Below are positions 24,634 through 33,305 of a DNA stretch of 64,000 nt, in pieces; positions within the stretch are counted from its first letter, which is position 1, and every line of letters starts with the position of its first letter. The DNA is taken from assembly GCA_004124875.1 (NCBI GenBank), contig SCKJ01000001.1, positions 62,001 to 126,000 of the forward strand, given 5' to 3'. Below the pieces are notes generated by a model that was not told where the DNA came from, made no database searches, and was given only the letters and a program-made list of their open reading frames with translations. The stretch is from Fidelibacterota bacterium (GTDB lineage Bacteria; Fidelibacterota; Marinisomatia; SCGC-AAA003-L08; TS1B11). The position numbers and the translations under genes were made by a program.

Positions 24634-25000
24634 ATTTCAGGCGCTGAACTTAAGGTTATTACCTGTGGCTGCCATACATACTGGCAACGCAGCTTGAAAA
24701 ATTTTGCTTTTGACCGATGAAGTAAGGGCACAGCTTGCCGGAGGCTGTCGGCTATACGGGCCGGAAATGCCGGGTCAGGAGGGCTGCCAAACATACTCTT
24801 TACAATGTCGTTGAAATTGTTTAGAATTAACGGCTTTATAAGGCTCAATATTGCTGCCTGCCAGCAATATTCCCGGTCGAGGAAAGCCCCGTCGAGAAAG
24901 TAAAGGAACTTTTGAGGCGGATCAGCGTAGGCATCGCGTCAGGCCATCACCATATGGTGCGGAAGTGGTGTGACATAAACAGGAAAGTAAGAGGTTATTT
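24634..25000. other. Leader region of the sigma-factor gene, no gene seen
   Basis: These 367 bases between divergent starts hold no convincing coding frame. A weak promoter-like pair occurs near 24809-24840 (TTGAAA, 18 bases, TTTATA) pointing right. It is followed by a strong hairpin at 24847-24871 and a purine-rich leader (GAGGAAAG, GAGAAAGTAAAGGAAC). The leader may be structured RNA. Toward the left there is no obvious promoter. Confidence 0.4.
24847..24871 (+). repeat. Perfect 10-bp inverted repeat in the sigma-factor leader
   Basis: AATATTGCTG and CAGCAATATT flank the 5-base loop CCTGC. No T-run follows, so it is unlikely to be a terminator. It lies about 130 bases before the sigma-factor start and just after the promoter-like pair. 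It could be an mRNA-stabilising 5' hairpin or an operator. Confidence 0.55.
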
Positions 25001-25834
25001 TTGGGCAGTGATTCAAATAGAGCATTAGGCAACTATTTAGCCGAAATCAGCAAATATGAGCCGTTGGCTCCGCAGCGCGAAATTGAACTGACGCAGCGCA
25101 TCAAGAAAGGCGATCAAAAGGCTTCCAATGAGCTGATCGTCTCCAACCTGCGCTTCGTGGTGTCTGTCGCCAAAAAGTTTCAGGGGCAGGGACGGCCACT
25201 GGAGGACTTGATCAGCGAAGGGAACCTGGGACTGATTAAGGCGGCCGAGAGATTTGACGAGACGCGCGGTTTCAAGTTTATTTCTTACGCCGTCTGGTGG
25301 GTCCGGCAGTCGATTCTGCAGTCATTGTCGGAGCACTCCAGAATGGTGCGCGTGCCCCTCAATCGCCAGGGCGACATCACCAAGATCGTCAAGGCAGCGG
25401 AGGAGTTGGAGCATCAGTACGAGCGTCCGCCGCTGGTGGAAGAAATCGCCAAGCATGTGAGCAAGTTGCCGCATGAGGTGGCGCATACCATTCAGATCAG
25501 CCGGCGGCATCAGTCTCTGGACATGCCATTTTCCGACACCGACTCCAACTCACTCATGGACGTTATCCCTGATCCTGAGATCAACGAGCCGGATACGGAG
25601 TTGGTCCACGATTCGCTGAAACAGGAAATTAAATCCGCCCTCGACACCTTGAAGGACCGCGAGCGTGATGTCATCAAGATGTATTTTGGCATCGATCAGG
25701 ATTACGCCCTCACCTTGAATGAAATTGGCGAGGAGTTCCACCTCACGCGGGAACGGGTCAGGCAGATCAAGGAAAAAGCGATTCGTCGTCTGCAGCATAA
25801 GTCCCGCAGCACCCAGTTGCGACCCTATCTGTAG
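25001..25834 (+). CDS. rpoD: Primary-type RNA polymerase sigma factor
   Basis: A 277-residue sigma-70 starting at TTG 25001 with AAGAGGT upstream. It lacks region 1.1, as do the short RpoD proteins of Bacteroidetes and relatives. Regions seen are 1.2 (NYLAEISKYEPLAPQREIEL in part), 2 (LISEGNLGLIKAAERFD, SYAVWWVRQSILQ), 3 (PLNRQGDITKIVKAAEEL in part) and 4 with the HTH (LTLNEIGEEFHLTRERVRQ). The RFD and WWVRQ blocks bind and melt the -10 element. It is probably the housekeeping factor, though a group 2 sigma cannot be excluded. Confidence 0.93.
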   Translation: MGSDSNRALGNYLAEISKYEPLAPQREIELTQRIKKGDQKASNELIVSNLRFVVSVAKKFQGQGRPLEDLISEGNLGLIKAAERFDETRGFKFISYAVWWVRQSILQSLSEHSRMVRVPLNRQGDITKIVKAAEELEHQYERPPLVEEIAKHVSKLPHEVAHTIQISRRHQSLDMPFSDTDSNSLMDVIPDPEINEPDTELVHDSLKQEIKSALDTLKDRERDVIKMYFGIDQDYALTLNEIGEEFHLTRERVRQIKEKAIRRLQHKSRSTQLRPYL

Positions 25835-25919
25835 TCCGCAATCGATCTGAAGGCCGCCCGCAGCGCGCCATTCTGAATTAACGACCGCCACTTTCTCCCG
25901 CTTATAGCGAGACCCAGGC

Positions 25920-26567
25920 GTGAAGATCAAAATCTGCTGCGTCAGTTCACTGGATGAAGCGCGCATGGCCGTCAATGCGGGCGCGGCGGCTATCGGTCTC
26001 GTTTCGGAAATGCCCAGCGGTCCCGGTATCATCTCCGAGGACCTCATCGGGGAAATCTCTGCCTGGGCGACCGGTCAAGTTGAAACCTTCCTACTCACCG
26101 CTCTACAGATCGCCGACCGCATAATAGCCCAGCAGCGGCGTTGCAACACCAGCGCCCTCCAACTTTGCGACACCGTGCCGGAGGATACTTACGCCCGCTT
26201 GCGGACGGCGCTCCCGCGGATCCGCCTCGTGCAGGTTATCCATGTTGCCGGTCCTGATGCGCTGGACCAGGCCCTGGCCGTAGCGTCCCATGTGGACGCG
26301 GTGCTGCTGGACTCCGGCAACCCGGCGCTGCCCACCAAACAGCTGGGCGGCACCGGCCAAACACACAACTGGGACCTCAGCGCGAAGATCGTGAAAGCTT
26401 CGCCAGTGCCGGTCTACCTGGCTGGAGGGCTCCATGCGGGCAACGTGGCAGCGGCCATCGAATCCGTCCGGCCTTACGGGGTGGATGTCTGCTCCGGCGT
26501 TCGATCGGGCGGTCGCCTCGATGGGGATAAATTGGCTAACTTCATGCTGGCCGCCACGGGGGGCTGA
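25920..26567 (+). CDS. Phosphoribosylanthranilate isomerase-like (TrpF family) protein
   Basis: A 215-residue TIM-barrel protein starting at GTG. It keeps the TrpF start KICC with the catalytic Cys, LLDSG with the Asp, and YLAGGLHAGNVAAAIES with VDVCSGVRSGGRLD near the phosphate site. The first loops differ from usual TrpF: AIGLVSEMPSGPGIISED replaces the common GFVFxxxSPRxV. No other trp gene is nearby. It may make tryptophan or be a TrpF-like enzyme with another role. A GNAT gene follows after 47 bases. Confidence 0.75.
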   Translation: MKIKICCVSSLDEARMAVNAGAAAIGLVSEMPSGPGIISEDLIGEISAWATGQVETFLLTALQIADRIIAQQRRCNTSALQLCDTVPEDTYARLRTALPRIRLVQVIHVAGPDALDQALAVASHVDAVLLDSGNPALPTKQLGGTGQTHNWDLSAKIVKASPVPVYLAGGLHAGNVAAAIESVRPYGVDVCSGVRSGGRLDGDKLANFMLAATGG

Positions 26568-26614
26568 CCCGGTGGGCGCCGGGGCCTGCCGGTAACGCCG
26601 CAGCAAAGGGACAC

Positions 26615-27097
26615 ATGGCAAACGATTCAGAGGTCCGCATCGTCACCTACGCGGACAGGCACAAGCAGGCCTTCAGCGATCTCAATCTCGCCTGGATATC
26701 CAAATATTTCACGGTGGAGGAAATTGACCGTCAGCAGCTCAGCCGGCCGGTAGAGGAGATCATCGAACCTGGCGGGCAGATTTTTATGGCCGAGCTGAAC
26801 GGTCAAATCATCGGGACGGTGGCCATGATTCCCGCCCGGACAGGCGAGTATGAACTGGCCAAGATGGCCGTGACGCCCAACGCCCAGGGCCACGGCATCG
26901 GGGGCTTGCTGATTGAGAAATCGCTGCAGTGGGCGCGGGAGCATCAGGCCCGGTCGGTGATGCTGCTCTCCAACCGGATGTTAGGTCCCGCCATCCACCT
27001 GTACGAAAAATTCGGTTTCACCGAAGACAGTATGGACGATAAATCATCCGATTACAACCGCTGCGACATCACCATGCGGCTGCATCTGAAGAATTAA
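26615..27097 (+). CDS. GNAT family N-acetyltransferase
   Basis: A 160-residue GNAT domain. Acetyl-CoA binding motif A is seen in LAKMAVTPNAQGHGIGGLL, followed by ARSVMLLSNRMLGPAIHLYEKFGF (shown in part as SNRMLGPAIHLYEKFGF). The Q/GxGxG/A loop and the Tyr-Glu-Lys-Phe-Gly-Phe end are typical. The acceptor is unknown. It follows the TrpF-like gene and is convergent with the small zinc-ribbon gene. Confidence 0.9.
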   Translation: MANDSEVRIVTYADRHKQAFSDLNLAWISKYFTVEEIDRQQLSRPVEEIIEPGGQIFMAELNGQIIGTVAMIPARTGEYELAKMAVTPNAQGHGIGGLLIEKSLQWAREHQARSVMLLSNRMLGPAIHLYEKFGFTEDSMDDKSSDYNRCDITMRLHLKN

Positions 27098-27109
27098 GGG
27101 TAAGGGATT

Positions 27110-27379
27110 CTATTCGCCTGGATCGGCGGCGGAGCTCTCCGCTTTCTCCCGCAACGTATAGTCGCAGTCGAGGCCTTTGTACTTACCCGGATTGTCCAGG
27201 TCATCCTCACTGAAATAGTGGATGCACTTCGGGCAGGTCCACGGTTTGCCGTTGTATCCGGGGTGCTTCTTGTTCAGTTGTAGCGGGACACCCGAATAGG
27301 GGCAGTCGCGTTCCGTGCCCGGCTCCGGCCAGGGGTAGGTCTCATATAAAAACTGGTACGGCTTCTTATCCTGTTCCAC
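27110..27379 (-). CDS. Small Cys-rich protein, possible zinc ribbon
   Basis: An 89-residue protein with CPYSGVPL and WTCPKCIHYF, plus a Cys in GLDCDYTL. The four or five Cys could bind zinc, but the first pair is not a CxxC. It is rich in Pro and Tyr at the start (PYQFLYETYPWPEPG). The family is not recognised. It starts 58 bases after the glycosylasparaginase stop on the same strand and may be cotranscribed. Confidence 0.65.
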   Translation of the reverse strand: MEQDKKPYQFLYETYPWPEPGTERDCPYSGVPLQLNKKHPGYNGKPWTCPKCIHYFSEDDLDNPGKYKGLDCDYTLREKAESSAADPGE

Positions 27380-27437
27380 GGCGTCTCCTCTGCACCCTCA
27401 TCATGGGGCTTGAGTTTACGACACCTGTCGAAGGGGG

Positions 27438-28505
27438 TCAACTGCCCCTTGTGTACAGGTAAACCATCTCTTCATGGCGGGAACCTTTGCGCGTGGCCAC
27501 CGAGTATTTGTCGGGGCCCCACATGCTGACGCCGGCATAGCGGCCATCTTTGGCGATGAGATAAAACATCAGTCCGAAGTTGGGTCGTCCCTTTTCATCG
27601 AGCAATCTCGACTGCGTGGTATGGCTCGCCACCCGGCGCAGCACTGCTATCCCAGCCTCTTCGGGCGACATGCCGGTGCCCATCAGCTCCACCGCGGCGA
27701 ACGAACAGAGGTTTTGCAGATTGGCCTCCCCCCGGCCGGTGCTGCCGCAGGAGCCAATGGCGTTGTCCACAGGGAGCCCGGCGCCGATGATGGGGCTGTC
27801 GCCCACACGGCCGGGGATCTTGTACGCCAGTCCACTGGTGGTGGTGACACATGAAATATCACCATCGGAGTTCAAGGCGGCGCAATGAATCGTGCCCGTA
27901 GGCCGCCCCACGTGCCGGGCGATACCGCGATCCTCCTCGTCATCGGACAGCCAGTCATCTCCCCGCGAGAGATTGCGTTTCCATTTCAGCCATGCCTTAC
28001 GGGAGCTCTCAGTCAGCAGCTCTTCCTCCCTGATCCCGTTGGCTTTCGCAAATTTTAGCGCTCCTGCGCCCACCAGCAACACATGGTCGGTGGTCTCCAG
28101 CACCAACTGGGCCACGCGCGATGGCTTCCTGATGTTGCGCAGCGCAGCGACGGCGCCGGCCCGGTGGGTCGGCCCATGCATCACGGCTGAGTCAAGTTCA
28201 ACCACCCCCTCCTCATTGGGCAGCCCCCCATACCCGACGGACCTGTCATTGGGATCGCTCTCCACCAGATTGACGCCGCTGATCACCGCCTCCAGGGTGT
28301 CGGTCCCCTTGGACATCAGGCGGTAAGTGACCTTCACCGCTTTCAGGCCGTTGGCGGAGGATACTACGACCGCTGGCGTCTGGCCCCGCTTCTGCAGCGT
28401 TGGCGCTCCACCGGCCTTGAGGCGGGGAAGCAGCGGCAGGCCTGCCATCAGGGAGGCGGCCGTGGCGAGAAATTTGCGGCGGGAATAAAACCTGGGGAAC
28501 GGCAT
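27438..28505 (-). CDS. Exported glycosylasparaginase-type Ntn hydrolase
   Basis: A 355-residue member of the T2 family (N4-(beta-N-acetylglucosaminyl)-L-asparaginase). An N-terminal SRRKFLATAASLMAGLPLL resembles a Tat signal, so export is likely. GYGGLPNEEGVVELD matches the start of the alpha chain. The self-cleavage site is before Thr in GRPTGTIHCAAL, and GRVGDSPIIGAGLPVDN and GSCGSTGRGE follow. The precursor splits into two chains and cleaves the Asn-linked sugar bond or related substrates. Confidence 0.93.
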   Translation of the reverse strand: MPFPRFYSRRKFLATAASLMAGLPLLPRLKAGGAPTLQKRGQTPAVVVSSANGLKAVKVTYRLMSKGTDTLEAVISGVNLVESDPNDRSVGYGGLPNEEGVVELDSAVMHGPTHRAGAVAALRNIRKPSRVAQLVLETTDHVLLVGAGALKFAKANGIREEELLTESSRKAWLKWKRNLSRGDDWLSDDEEDRGIARHVGRPTGTIHCAALNSDGDISCVTTTSGLAYKIPGRVGDSPIIGAGLPVDNAIGSCGSTGRGEANLQNLCSFAAVELMGTGMSPEEAGIAVLRRVASHTTQSRLLDEKGRPNFGLMFYLIAKDGRYAGVSMWGPDKYSVATRKGSRHEEMVYLYTRGS

Positions 28506-28684
28506 GGGTAACTCCTGTAAAATGATTTAAAACCTGGTCCGGAAAGTTAATCAACCCGGCACGAGGTCAACGGAGCCATTTGACATCATCATTTCATCCC
28601 GTTGGGCGTCGCCGTAAATTGCAAGGTGAGTGTCCCTCCTGCGAGCCAAGTCCGCCGTAAGCCCCTCAGCACTGCCGCCCTCGG

Positions 28685-29737
28685 ATGGCACGACCGCCAA
28701 GATTCGCAGAGATGATCGAATCGACCCTCGTCACTCCGCAACCCACGCAGGAAGATCATGCGGTCGACAAGTCCCTCAGGCCCTCATCCCTCGATGATTT
28801 TGTAGGTCAAACCGAGCTGGTGGCCAATCTGCGCGTCTATATTGAGGCCGCCAGGCGCAGAGAAACCCCGCTTGATCACGTGCTGCTTTTTGGCCCGCCG
28901 GGCCTGGGCAAAACGACATTGGCGCACATCATCGCCGGGGAGCTCTCGACCGGCATTAAGTTCTCCTCCGGACCGGTGATTGACCGGCCTGCAGATTTGG
29001 CCGGTATCCTCACCAATTTAGCTGAGCGGGACGTTTTCTTCATTGACGAAATTCACCGCATGAGCAGCACCGTGGAGGAATACCTTTACGCCGCCATGGA
29101 AGATTTCCGCATCGACATCATGCTCGACAAAGGGCCCAACTCCCGCTCGGTGCAACTGTCGCTGCATCCCTTTACCTTAATTGGCGCAACCACCCGCATG
29201 GGCAATCTGACCTCACCGCTCAGGGACCGCTTCGGGGTCACGCTGCGCCTCGATTTTTACTCAGCTCCGGAGCTCAAGCAGATCATATTGCGCTCCGCCG
29301 AACTGCTGGAAATCCCCGTGAACGATGCCGCGGCCGAAGTGATCGGCATGCGCAGCCGGGGCACCCCACGGATTGCCAACCGCATTTTGCGCCGGGCCAG
29401 GGACTTCGCTGAAGTGGATGGCCGCGGACTGTTGGACAGGCCCACGGCGGAAAAAGCGCTCCTGCGGCTGGGCATCGATGAGCTGGGACTGGACGAGATG
29501 GACCGCCGTATTCTGTCGCTGCTGGTGAACAATTTCGGCGGGGGTCCCGTGGGTGTTGAGACCATGGCCGTCGCCCTGCATGAAACGGCGCGCACGATAG
29601 AGGAAGTGTACGAGCCCTACCTCATCAAGCAAGGATTTTTAGAGCGCACACCCCGGGGCCGTGCCGCCACCGCGCGCACTTACGACTACCTCAATGTCAA
29701 ACCGGGCTCAGCCCCACTACAAAGGCCGCTGTTTTAA
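28685..29737 (+). CDS. ruvB: Holliday junction branch-migration helicase RuvB
   Basis: A 350-residue RuvB of the AAA+ class. It has LRPSSLDDFVGQ, Walker A FGPPGLGKTTLAH, Walker B FFIDEIHRM, sensor 1 IGATTRMGNLTSPL with RDRFGV, and the C-terminal winged helix EVYEPYLIKQGFLERTPRGR. It drives branch migration with RuvA and RuvC, which are not in the window. queA follows after 6 bases, as in many genomes. ATG 28712 is a possible shorter start. Confidence 0.98.
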   Translation: MARPPRFAEMIESTLVTPQPTQEDHAVDKSLRPSSLDDFVGQTELVANLRVYIEAARRRETPLDHVLLFGPPGLGKTTLAHIIAGELSTGIKFSSGPVIDRPADLAGILTNLAERDVFFIDEIHRMSSTVEEYLYAAMEDFRIDIMLDKGPNSRSVQLSLHPFTLIGATTRMGNLTSPLRDRFGVTLRLDFYSAPELKQIILRSAELLEIPVNDAAAEVIGMRSRGTPRIANRILRRARDFAEVDGRGLLDRPTAEKALLRLGIDELGLDEMDRRILSLLVNNFGGGPVGVETMAVALHETARTIEEVYEPYLIKQGFLERTPRGRAATARTYDYLNVKPGSAPLQRPLF

Positions 29738-29743
29738 GGCAAC

Positions 29744-30802
29744 ATGGAACCGTTCACCCCAACCCGGCGCGCCCGGCTGTCAGACTATGACCTCGACATC
29801 CCCGTCAATCTGATCGCCCAGTATCCTCATCCTAAAAGGGACCGCTGCAAGTTGATGGTGGTGGATCGCGCGCGCAATCAGACCAGCAACCACCGCTTTG
29901 ATGATCTGCTGCAGTTTTTAAGTCCCGGAGATGTGCTGGTCCTGAATAACACTCAAGTTTATCCTGCCCGGATCATGGCCCACAAAGTGGGTACCGATGC
30001 CCCCTTGGAGATGCTGCTCCTGAGGGAACTGAACCGGGACCTGTGGGAAGTTCTCGTGCGCCCTTCGCGAAAAATTCGCATCGGCAACACTCTGTACCTG
30101 AACAAAGATATCACCTGCGAAGTGGTCGACAGCACCTCCTCGGGCAGCCGGATCATCCAATTTGATTCCCCCCGCATGCCACTGCACGACTACATCGACA
30201 AGCATGGCATATCACCCCTCCCCCCGTATATTAAACGGGAAGCGGAGCCCGCCGACAAACTCAATTATCAGACGGTATATGCCAGCAAAAGGGGGGCCAT
30301 TGCCGCTCCCACTGCCGGTCTCCACTTTACCACGAAGCTGCTCAAGAAAATTGAACAAGCCGGTGTCGAGCTGGCCTACATTACTCTGCATATTGGGATC
30401 GGAACGTTCCGGCCCGTCCGAGTAGAAGATATCACCCGGCACCAGATGCACGGCGAATATTACGGCATTGATAATTTGACCGCCGATAAAATCAACCGGG
30501 CCAGGCGCGATGGTCACCGGGTGCTGGCCGTAGGCACATCCGCCGCAAGGGCGATGGAGACGGTGGCCCTGAATAATGGCGATGTCATTGCCGGCACCGG
30601 CTGGACCGACAAGTTTATCTATCCACCCTACCGCTTCAAGACCGTGGACGGCCTGTTAACCAACTTCCACCAGCCCAAGTCGACCCTAATTTTACTGGTC
30701 TCCGCTTTTGCGGGCCATGATCTCATAATGGACAGCTACCACCAGGCGATAAGGGAAAAATACCGCTTTTTCAGCTATGGCGATGCCATGCTTATCTTGT
30801 AG
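29744..30802 (+). CDS. queA: S-adenosylmethionine:tRNA ribosyltransferase-isomerase
   Basis: A 352-residue QueA making epoxyqueuosine in tRNA. It carries SDYDLDIPVNLIAQYP at the start, DRCKLMVVDR, GDVLVLNNTQVYPARI, AAPTAGLHFT and the C-terminal NFHQPKSTLILLVSAF. Length matches the family (about 350). It is flanked by ruvB and ispD with gaps of 6 bases on both sides, so the three are probably in one transcript. Confidence 0.98.
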   Translation: MEPFTPTRRARLSDYDLDIPVNLIAQYPHPKRDRCKLMVVDRARNQTSNHRFDDLLQFLSPGDVLVLNNTQVYPARIMAHKVGTDAPLEMLLLRELNRDLWEVLVRPSRKIRIGNTLYLNKDITCEVVDSTSSGSRIIQFDSPRMPLHDYIDKHGISPLPPYIKREAEPADKLNYQTVYASKRGAIAAPTAGLHFTTKLLKKIEQAGVELAYITLHIGIGTFRPVRVEDITRHQMHGEYYGIDNLTADKINRARRDGHRVLAVGTSAARAMETVALNNGDVIAGTGWTDKFIYPPYRFKTVDGLLTNFHQPKSTLILLVSAFAGHDLIMDSYHQAIREKYRFFSYGDAMLIL

Positions 30803-30808
30803 GCCGGC

Positions 30809-31558
30809 ATGCAAGAAAACAAAATTACCCATATCGCCGCCATTATCCCTGCCGCTGGACAGGGGACGCGCCTGGGGGGGCAGACCAAAAAGCAGTTCCA
30901 ACTGCTGGCCGGTAAACCGCTGCTGGTACGAACCATTGAGCGCATCCTGCGAGCCCCTGAGATTCGCTGGCTGGTAGTGGCCGTCCCCGAAAGCGACCTG
31001 GATTTGGCCAGGGAAATTCTGGAGGATGCGATTCCCGATTCAGTGGAGCTGAAAATCGCGGTGGGGGGTAAAACGCGGCAGATTTCCGTCTGGAATGCCA
31101 TAAAGGAGGTGCCTTCCGCTGCCAGAGTGGTGACCATTCATGATGCTGCCCGGCCATTTCTGGACCCCAAATGGATCAGCCAGAGTGTCGAGCTGTGCAC
31201 ACATTTTGATGGCGCAATAGTGGCCATCCCCGCCATGGATACGCTGAAAGAGGTGACTTCAGTCGACAATCAAAACGGGATCCGAGCCGAGGGAAAGATC
31301 AAGGGCACTCTTTCCCGGGAGGTCATCTGGCAAGCTCAAACGCCGCAGACTTTTAAAATCGTTACCCTGCTAAAGGCCATCGCCAACGCCCAGGAAAAAG
31401 GCCTCACTGGCACCGATGAAGCCTACCTGGTTGAGGCTATTGGGGGCCAGGTGGCCATTGTCAAAGGGTCACCCAATAATTTCAAAATTACCAATCGCAG
31501 CGAGTGGGACTACACCGAGTGGAAACTGGAGCATGATCAGGACCGGCATCGGAGTTGA
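30809..31558 (+). CDS. ispD: 2-C-methyl-D-erythritol 4-phosphate cytidylyltransferase
   Basis: A 249-residue IspD, the third step of the MEP isoprenoid route. It has AAIIPAAGQGTRLGGQTKKQ (CTP-binding loop), LVVAVPE, VGGKTRQISVWNAI, HDAARPFLDP and TLSREVIWQAQTPQTF. Its 3' end overlaps the ispF start by 26 bases, as in many ispDF pairs. The tail after KGSPNNFKITNRSEWD is short. Confidence 0.97.
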   Translation: MQENKITHIAAIIPAAGQGTRLGGQTKKQFQLLAGKPLLVRTIERILRAPEIRWLVVAVPESDLDLAREILEDAIPDSVELKIAVGGKTRQISVWNAIKEVPSAARVVTIHDAARPFLDPKWISQSVELCTHFDGAIVAIPAMDTLKEVTSVDNQNGIRAEGKIKGTLSREVIWQAQTPQTFKIVTLLKAIANAQEKGLTGTDEAYLVEAIGGQVAIVKGSPNNFKITNRSEWDYTEWKLEHDQDRHRS

Positions 31559-32009
31559 CACCCACGCCTTTGGCGCAGGGGACGGTTTTTTTCTTGGCGG
31601 TATCTGGATTTCCCACGACCATGGCGTAAAGGGCCACAGCGATGGCGACGCCCTCATTCACGCCATCGTGGATGCGTTGCTGGGCGCTGCCGGCATGGGC
31701 GACCTCGGGCGGCACTTCCCCTCATCGGACCCACAGTGGAAAGATGCCCGCAGCTCACGATTCCTGGAAGCCACCGCTGCCATGATCGCTACGGAGGGGG
31801 GCCACATCCACCATATTGACGCCACCGTGATCCTGCAGGAACCGGTGATCGGTGACAGTCTGCCTGAAATGGCCGTCACGATGTCGGCGGCCCTGGGCAT
31901 CAACGCCAAGCAGGTAAACATCAAGGCCACCACCACCGATTGGCTGGGCTTCACCGGCCGCAAGGAGGGACTCGCAGCCATGGCGGTGGCCACGGTGGAT
32001 TTTACATAG
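31533..32009 (+). CDS. ispF: 2-C-methyl-D-erythritol 2,4-cyclodiphosphate synthase
   Basis: A 158-residue IspF. ATG 31533 gives the normal start MIRTGIGVDTHAFG, with zinc ligands Asp and His in GVDTH and the third in HSDGDALIHAIVDALLG in part (HSDGDALIHAIVD). [19 protein letters not shown] is the C-terminal signature. The last about 30 codons (from 31914) are duplicated at 33971, so the present 3' end may have come in with the cassette. ...VATVDFT differs from ...VATVEL in the downstream copy. Confidence 0.96.
   Translation: MIRTGIGVDTHAFGAGDGFFLGGIWISHDHGVKGHSDGDALIHAIVDALLGAAGMGDLGRHFPSSDPQWKDARSSRFLEATAAMIATEGGHIHHIDATVILQEPVIGDSLPEMAVTMSAALGINAKQVNIKATTTDWLGFTGRKEGLAAMAVATVDFT
31914..31999 (+). 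repeat. ispF: Left 86-bp direct repeat (ispF 3' end)
   Basis: These 86 bases match 33971-34056 at 80 positions, with no gaps. The six differences are at offsets 3, 6, 7 and three later points. Four are synonymous in the ispF frame, and two change Ile to Leu and Trp to Leu. The longest identical run is about 33 bases around GCTGGGCTTCACCGG. It marks the left edge of the inserted cassette. Confidence 0.95.
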
Positions 32010-32150
32010 ATTGGATTGCCTCTTGCGAAATCCCAAAATGGATTCAATTTCCTTGTTACTGCCAATTGCATTATCTTGATACCAGCTTTACATCAATCTA
32101 ATTGCTCTCTGATCATGCATTCAACTCCCTAATCTGAAATTGAGGAACAG

Positions 32151-33305
32151 ATGTACATATCTAGTATGAAAATCAGAAACTGGAAAAATTTCACGATGGC
32201 TAATATTGAGCTTCATGAAACCATGTACATGATTGGACCCAATGCCGCTGGAAAATCAAATTTTCTAGATATTTTCAGGTTTATGAGAGATATTGTTAAC
32301 CCAAAAGGGGGGGGGCTTCAGCAAGCACTCAACTCACGTGGGGGGATGCGAAAAACTCGCAGCTTAGCTGCTCGAAAACAACCACAGATTGAGTTGGAAT
32401 TCGAATTGAGAGAATCCCTCCTAACTCAATCGGGCCATCCAGATTGGAAATACATACTATGGATTAAGTCTGAGACAAGGGGAAAGCATCGACCGCTAGT
32501 GATGAAGGAGGAAGCATATAAACTTGGGAGGAGAATTTTTTCTCGCCCAGATCCGCGGGATCTGCAGGATCAAGAAAGACTAACTCAGACACACCTTGAA
32601 CAAATAAATATGAATGCAGACTATCGACATATTGCACAATTTTTTGAAAAAGTACTTTACCTACATCTTGTCCCCCAATTACTAAAATACAGTGATCAGA
32701 TAAGCTTGCGGCATTTAGAATCAGATCCCTTCGGACAAGGATTTTTGGAAGAGATCGCTGCTGCAACTGAATATATTCGGGTTTCAAGATTGAATAAAAT
32801 TGAAGAAATTCTTATTAAAGTCATACCAAATCTTAGAAAGTTGCGATTCGTAAGAGATTTGGTTAGTGGACGTCCGCATTTGGAAATGCTTTATAGCCAC
32901 TGGCGACCAAATGCAGGGTGGCAGCGTGAGGATCAATTTTCCGATGGAACTCTAAGACTAATTGCTATAATATGGACTCTCCTGTCTACAAACAGCATGA
33001 TCCTATTAGAAGAACCCGAACTGTCTCTACACAAGAAAGTCGTTGAACAGATTCCGAGCCTAATATATAAAACACGCCAATCGAGAAGAAAATCAGGTGG
33101 TCAGATACTAATTAGTACGCATAGCACCGATCTTCTTTCAAGCGGGAGTTTCTCAGGGAATTTTTTCCTACTAAAACCGGGAAGTGGCGGCGAAGGAACG
33201 AGGATAGAGGTGCCAAGCGATCAAGATGTTGCGGCGATGAAAGCGGGATTAACCCCAGCAGACATTCTTCTACCAAAAACCTCCTCTAGCATTGGTGGCC
33301 TCTAG
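32151..33305 (+). CDS. AAA_21/OLD-like ABC ATPase of a putative defence pair
   Basis: A 384-residue ATPase. Walker A is GPNAAGKSNF (residues 29-38), the signature-like FSDGTLRLIAI is near 265, Walker B plus D-loop MILLEEPELSLH is near 284, and the switch His is in ISTHSTDLLS near 325. The middle has a helical insert with no nuclease domain. GAGGAAC precedes ATG. Such ATPases (RecF/OLD-like) sense invaders in systems such as PARIS, AbiL, Septu and retron effectors. The partner starts inside its last codons. AT-rich codon use unlike its neighbours indicates transfer. Confidence 0.85.
   Translation: MYISSMKIRNWKNFTMANIELHETMYMIGPNAAGKSNFLDIFRFMRDIVNPKGGGLQQALNSRGGMRKTRSLAARKQPQIELEFELRESLLTQSGHPDWKYILWIKSETRGKHRPLVMKEEAYKLGRRIFSRPDPRDLQDQERLTQTHLEQINMNADYRHIAQFFEKVLYLHLVPQLLKYSDQISLRHLESDPFGQGFLEEIAAATEYIRVSRLNKIEEILIKVIPNLRKLRFVRDLVSGRPHLEMLYSHWRPNAGWQREDQFSDGTLRLIAIIWTLLSTNSMILLEEPELSLHKKVVEQIPSLIYKTRQSRRKSGGQILISTHSTDLLSSGSFSGNFFLLKPGSGGEGTRIEVPSDQDVAAMKAGLTPADILLPKTSSSIGGL

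Noticed and set aside
24630-24848. Leftward 72-codon frame between asparaginase and sigma-factor genes
   Set aside because: It overlaps the asparaginase start, has no domain and lies in leader-like DNA.
24879-24886. GAGGAAAG resembling the start of RNase P RNA
   Set aside because: The following bases do not match RNase P and the space to the next gene is far too short.
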